Shown: positions 61,482 to 64,000 of the stretch, piece by piece
Layout of the letters: the number at the start of each line of letters is the position of its first letter
Position numbering within the stretch: position 1 is the first letter of the stretch
Assembly: GCA_026392465.1 (NCBI GenBank)
Contig: JAPLCA010000015.1
Location: forward strand, 124,001-188,000
DNA from: Propionibacteriales bacterium
Lineage (GTDB): Bacteria; Actinomycetota; Actinomycetes; Propionibacteriales; Nocardioidaceae
Length of the DNA stretch: 64,000 nt
Direction: 5' to 3'
Position numbers and translations under genes: made by a program
Notes under the pieces: generated by a model
What the model was told of the DNA's origin: nothing
The model's database searches: none
The model's input: only the letters and a program-made list of their open reading frames with translations

Positions 61482-63158
61482 TCAGGTCAGGGCGGAGCGG
61501 AGGGTGTCGAGGCCGACGGAGCCGAGGCTGAGGGCCTGGCGGTGGAAGGTGCGCAGGTCGGGGCCGTGGGTCGCCACCCAGGCGTCGCGCACCTGCTCCC
61601 AGATCCGTTGCCCGACCTTGTAGCTCGGAGCCTGGCCGGGCCAGCCGAGGTACCGGTTGACCTCGAACCGCACGAACGGCTCGTTCATGTTCACGTGCTG
61701 CGCCATGAAGTCGAAGGCATAGTCGGCGGTCCAGGGACCCCGGCCGTCCGGGCGGGGCAGCTCCAGGTGGACGCCGAGGTCGAGCACCACGCGGGCCGCG
61801 CGCATCCGCTGGCCGTCGAGCATCCCGAGCCGGTCGGCCGGGGCGTCGAGGTAGCCGAGGTCGGCCATGAGCCGCTCCGCGTAGAGCGCCCAGCCCTCCC
61901 CGTGGCCCGACGTCCACAGCGCCCCGCGGCGCCAGGCGTTCAGCTCGGCCGCGTTCCAGGCGGCGTACCCGCACTGGAGGTGGTGGCCCGGCACCCCCTC
62001 GTGGTACACGGTCGTCAGCTCGCGCCACGTGTCGAACTCGGTGACGCCCTCGGGCACGCTCCACCACATGCGTCCCGGCCGGGCGAAGTCGTCGCTCGGC
62101 GGCGTGTAGTAGATCCCGCCCTCCTGCGTGGGGGCGATGCGGCACTCCAGGGTGCGCATCTCCTCGGGGACGTCGAAGTGGGTGCGGCCGAGCTCCTCGA
62201 CGGCACGGTCGCTGGTCTCCTGCATCCACGCCTGCAGCGCGTCGGTGCCGACCAGCCGGTGCTCCGGCGACGACTCCAGGTGCGCCACCGCCTCCGCGAC
62301 CGTGGCGCCCGGCAGCACCTCCTGGGCCACGGCCTCCTGCTCGCGCACCATCCGGTCGAGCTCCTCCAGACCCCACGCGTAGGTCTCGTCGAGGTCGACC
62401 TCCGCACCCAGGAAGCCGCGCGACGCGAGGGCGTAGCGGTCGCGTCCGCACGCGTCGCGCTCACGGGCCGCCGGCAGCAGCTCCCCGCGCAGGAAGTCGG
62501 CCAGGTCGGCGTACGCGGCGCGCGCACCGTCCGCACCACGTCGCACGTCGGCCAGCAGGGAGTCCGGCAGCCCGGCCCCCTCCGCCGACGCAGCCAGGTC
62601 GTCGAAGAACGCGCCGGCGGCGGCCTGGCGTCGGGCCTGCTCGGCGACCTCGACCACCTGCCGACGTGCGGGGGTGTCGTCCGCGCGCACGCCCTCGCGC
62701 AGCGACGCGACGTAGCCGGTCAGCGCGGAGGGCACGCGGGAGAGCCGCGTCGCCACGTGCGACCAGTCGTCGACGCCGTTGCGCGGCATCAGGTCGAACA
62801 CGTCGCGCACGCCCTGGACCGGCGACGCGATGACGTTCAGGTCGTGTCGCCACGTCCCCGCGTCGTGCTCCTCCAGCGCCAGGTCGAGCACCCGCACCAG
62901 CTCCGCGTGCGTCACGGCGTCGACCGCGTCGACGAGCGGCACGTCGTCGAGCCGACGTCGGGCGGCGCGTGCCGCGTCCGCGAACGCGGCGTGCCCGTCG
63001 GGGGAGAGGTCGGTGTACTCGCCCTCGCGCCCTGGGCGGCCGAGCGACACGTGCCACTCCGGCTGGAGCGCGAGCATTGTGTCGAGCCAGTCCTCGGCGA
63101 CCGCGTCGACCGCCGACGGCGTGCGCGCGGCCGGGCTCTCGTGCGTGGTGTCGGTCAT
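61482..63158 (-). CDS. DUF885-family metallopeptidase-like protein
   Basis: This 558-residue protein belongs to the DUF885 family, distantly related to M3/M32-type zinc peptidases. The metal motif is TVYHEGVPGHHLQCGYA and GHGEGWALYAERLMADLGY supplies a further ligand. IYYTPPSDDFARPGRMWWSV is a family segment. It is probably cytoplasmic, as no signal peptide is visible. The substrate is unknown. Confidence 0.9.
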   Translation of the reverse strand: MTDTTHESPAARTPSAVDAVAEDWLDTMLALQPEWHVSLGRPGREGEYTDLSPDGHAAFADAARAARRRLDDVPLVDAVDAVTHAELVRVLDLALEEHDAGTWRHDLNVIASPVQGVRDVFDLMPRNGVDDWSHVATRLSRVPSALTGYVASLREGVRADDTPARRQVVEVAEQARRQAAAGAFFDDLAASAEGAGLPDSLLADVRRGADGARAAYADLADFLRGELLPAARERDACGRDRYALASRGFLGAEVDLDETYAWGLEELDRMVREQEAVAQEVLPGATVAEAVAHLESSPEHRLVGTDALQAWMQETSDRAVEELGRTHFDVPEEMRTLECRIAPTQEGGIYYTPPSDDFARPGRMWWSVPEGVTEFDTWRELTTVYHEGVPGHHLQCGYAAWNAAELNAWRRGALWTSGHGEGWALYAERLMADLGYLDAPADRLGMLDGQRMRAARVVLDLGVHLELPRPDGRGPWTADYAFDFMAQHVNMNEPFVRFEVNRYLGWPGQAPSYKVGQRIWEQVRDAWVATHGPDLRTFHRQALSLGSVGLDTLRSALT

Positions 63159-63189
63159 CGGTCGTCCTCTCCTCGGGGCGTGCTGTCGG

Positions 63190-64000
63190 TCAGAGCAGGA
63201 AGCGGAACAGCGGGCTCTCGCTCTCGATCCGCTCGATGCGCGGTGGCGCGGCGTCCATGCGCTCCAGCAGGCCCGCGAGGTCCTCGGCGCGGCTCAGCTC
63301 CACGCCGACGAGGGCGGGGCCGGTCTCGCGGTTGTGGTGCTTGACGTACTCGAACAGCGTGATGTCGTCGTCGGGGCCGAGCACCTCGTCGAGGAAGCGG
63401 CGCAGCGCGCCGGGCTCCTGCGGGAACTCGACGAGGAAGTAGTGCTTGCGGCCCTCGTGGACGAGCGCACGCTCGACGACGTCCGCGTAGCGGCTGACGT
63501 CGTTGTTGCCGCCGGACAGGATGCACAGCACCCGCGAGCCCGGCTCCACCGGCAGCACCCCGCCGAGCGACGCGGTCGCCAGCGCGCCCGCGGGCTCGGC
63601 GATGATGCCGTCGCTCTGGTACAGGTCGAGCATCTCGCTGCAGATGCGTCCCTCCGGGACCGACAGCATGGTCGGCGCCGACCCGGACACCGTGTCGAAC
63701 GTGTGCCGACCGACCCGTCGCACCGCCGCACCGTCGACGAACGTGTCGATCGACTCCAGGGTCACGGGCTCGCCCGCCTGCAGTGCCGCCGCCATCGACG
63801 TCGCGCCGGCGGGCTCCACCCCGACCACGCGCACGTGCGGGTGCCGCTCGCGCAGCCACGCGACGCTGCCGGCCAGCAGCCCGCCGCCACCGACGGGCAC
63901 CACGACGACGTCGGGCAGCGGCTCGCCCAGCGCGGCGAGCTGGTCGAACGCCTCCCGCAGCACCGTGCCCTGGCCTGCGATCGTGCGCGGGTCGTCGAAC
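63190..64000 (-). CDS. ilvA: Threonine dehydratase, 5' part outside window
   Basis: The minus-strand frame enters from the right edge with FDDPRTIAGQGTVLREAFDQ, the standard PLP-enzyme segment before the Gly-rich phosphate loop VVVPVGGGGLLAGSVAWL. The C-terminal part has VLCILSGGNNDVSRYADVV and a short ACT-like end with LVGVELSRAEDLAGLLERMD, and stops at 63190. It deaminates threonine to 2-oxobutanoate for isoleucine synthesis. The N-terminus with the PLP lysine lies beyond 64000. Confidence 0.93.
   Translation of the reverse strand, partial: FDDPRTIAGQGTVLREAFDQLAALGEPLPDVVVVPVGGGGLLAGSVAWLRERHPHVRVVGVEPAGATSMAAALQAGEPVTLESIDTFVDGAAVRRVGRHTFDTVSGSAPTMLSVPEGRICSEMLDLYQSDGIIAEPAGALATASLGGVLPVEPGSRVLCILSGGNNDVSRYADVVERALVHEGRKHYFLVEFPQEPGALRRFLDEVLGPDDDITLFEYVKHHNRETGPALVGVELSRAEDLAGLLERMDAAPPRIERIESESPLFRFLL

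Overview
The window is very GC-rich, with dense, co-directional genes that often start with GTG and overlap by 1-4 bases. It looks like an actinobacterial chromosome. The tilS-hpt-ftsH-folE-folP-folB-folK-DUF3180 block, a complete Mrp antiporter operon and a tmsA/tmsB-type pair for 10-methyl fatty acids all fit Propionibacteriales, most plausibly Nocardioidaceae (Aeromicrobium- or Nocardioides-like). That placement is inferred from gene content, not from a marker gene.

1-22.3 kb: a type II (aromatic) polyketide gene cluster. A translationally coupled run (710-14465) encodes a flavin hydroxylase, a TcmI-type cyclase, KS-alpha, KS-beta, ACP, an ActIII-type ketoreductase, a didomain aromatase/cyclase, a P450 with its own ferredoxin and ferredoxin reductase, a second flavin hydroxylase, an acyltransferase, an acyl-CoA carboxylase beta chain and a second acyltransferase. 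A TetR regulator faces it. A second run (15213-19545) encodes a berberine-bridge-type oxidase, an ActVA-ORF5-like flavin monooxygenase, an NmrA-like protein and an FMN reductase. A SARP activator with an NB-ARC domain (19537-21234) and a divergent third acyltransferase close the cluster. Two pairs of heptamers with 11-bp spacing upstream of the first gene look like SARP binding sites. The KS-beta lacks the glutamine normally needed for malonyl decarboxylation, and there are three acyltransferases. Together these suggest unusual chain priming.

22.5-28.1 kb: an accessory stretch of visibly lower GC. It holds an arsenic resistance operon (arsR divergent from acr3, two arsenate reductases and a flavoprotein), small genes of unknown function, a HTH protein whose frame runs antisense into its neighbour, and a possible tRNA 3'-end remnant next to tRNA-Phe.

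28.2-41 kb: three minus-strand tRNA genes in the order Glu, Asp, Phe, separated by other genes. Between them lie a RutE-like nitroreductase, a cysteine dioxygenase-rhodanese-OpuC-type ABC transporter operon, a frameshifted alpha/beta hydrolase, glutamyl-Q tRNA(Asp) synthetase, an IclR regulator and a small catabolic operon (dehydrogenase/RraA fusion, DctM-like permease, small membrane protein, cyclase-family hydrolase). The 3' end of tRNA-Asp and its terminator are duplicated nearby.

41-64 kb: mostly core genome. It contains a metallopeptidase, a pirin, tmsA/tmsB, exonuclease III, a DUF559 nuclease-like gene bracketed by two near-identical 24-bp-arm hairpins, mrpA-G, a zincin, tilS, hpt, ftsH, the folate operon, a DUF885 peptidase and the 3' part of ilvA. 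The FtsH reading frame has alanine in place of the Walker B glutamate.
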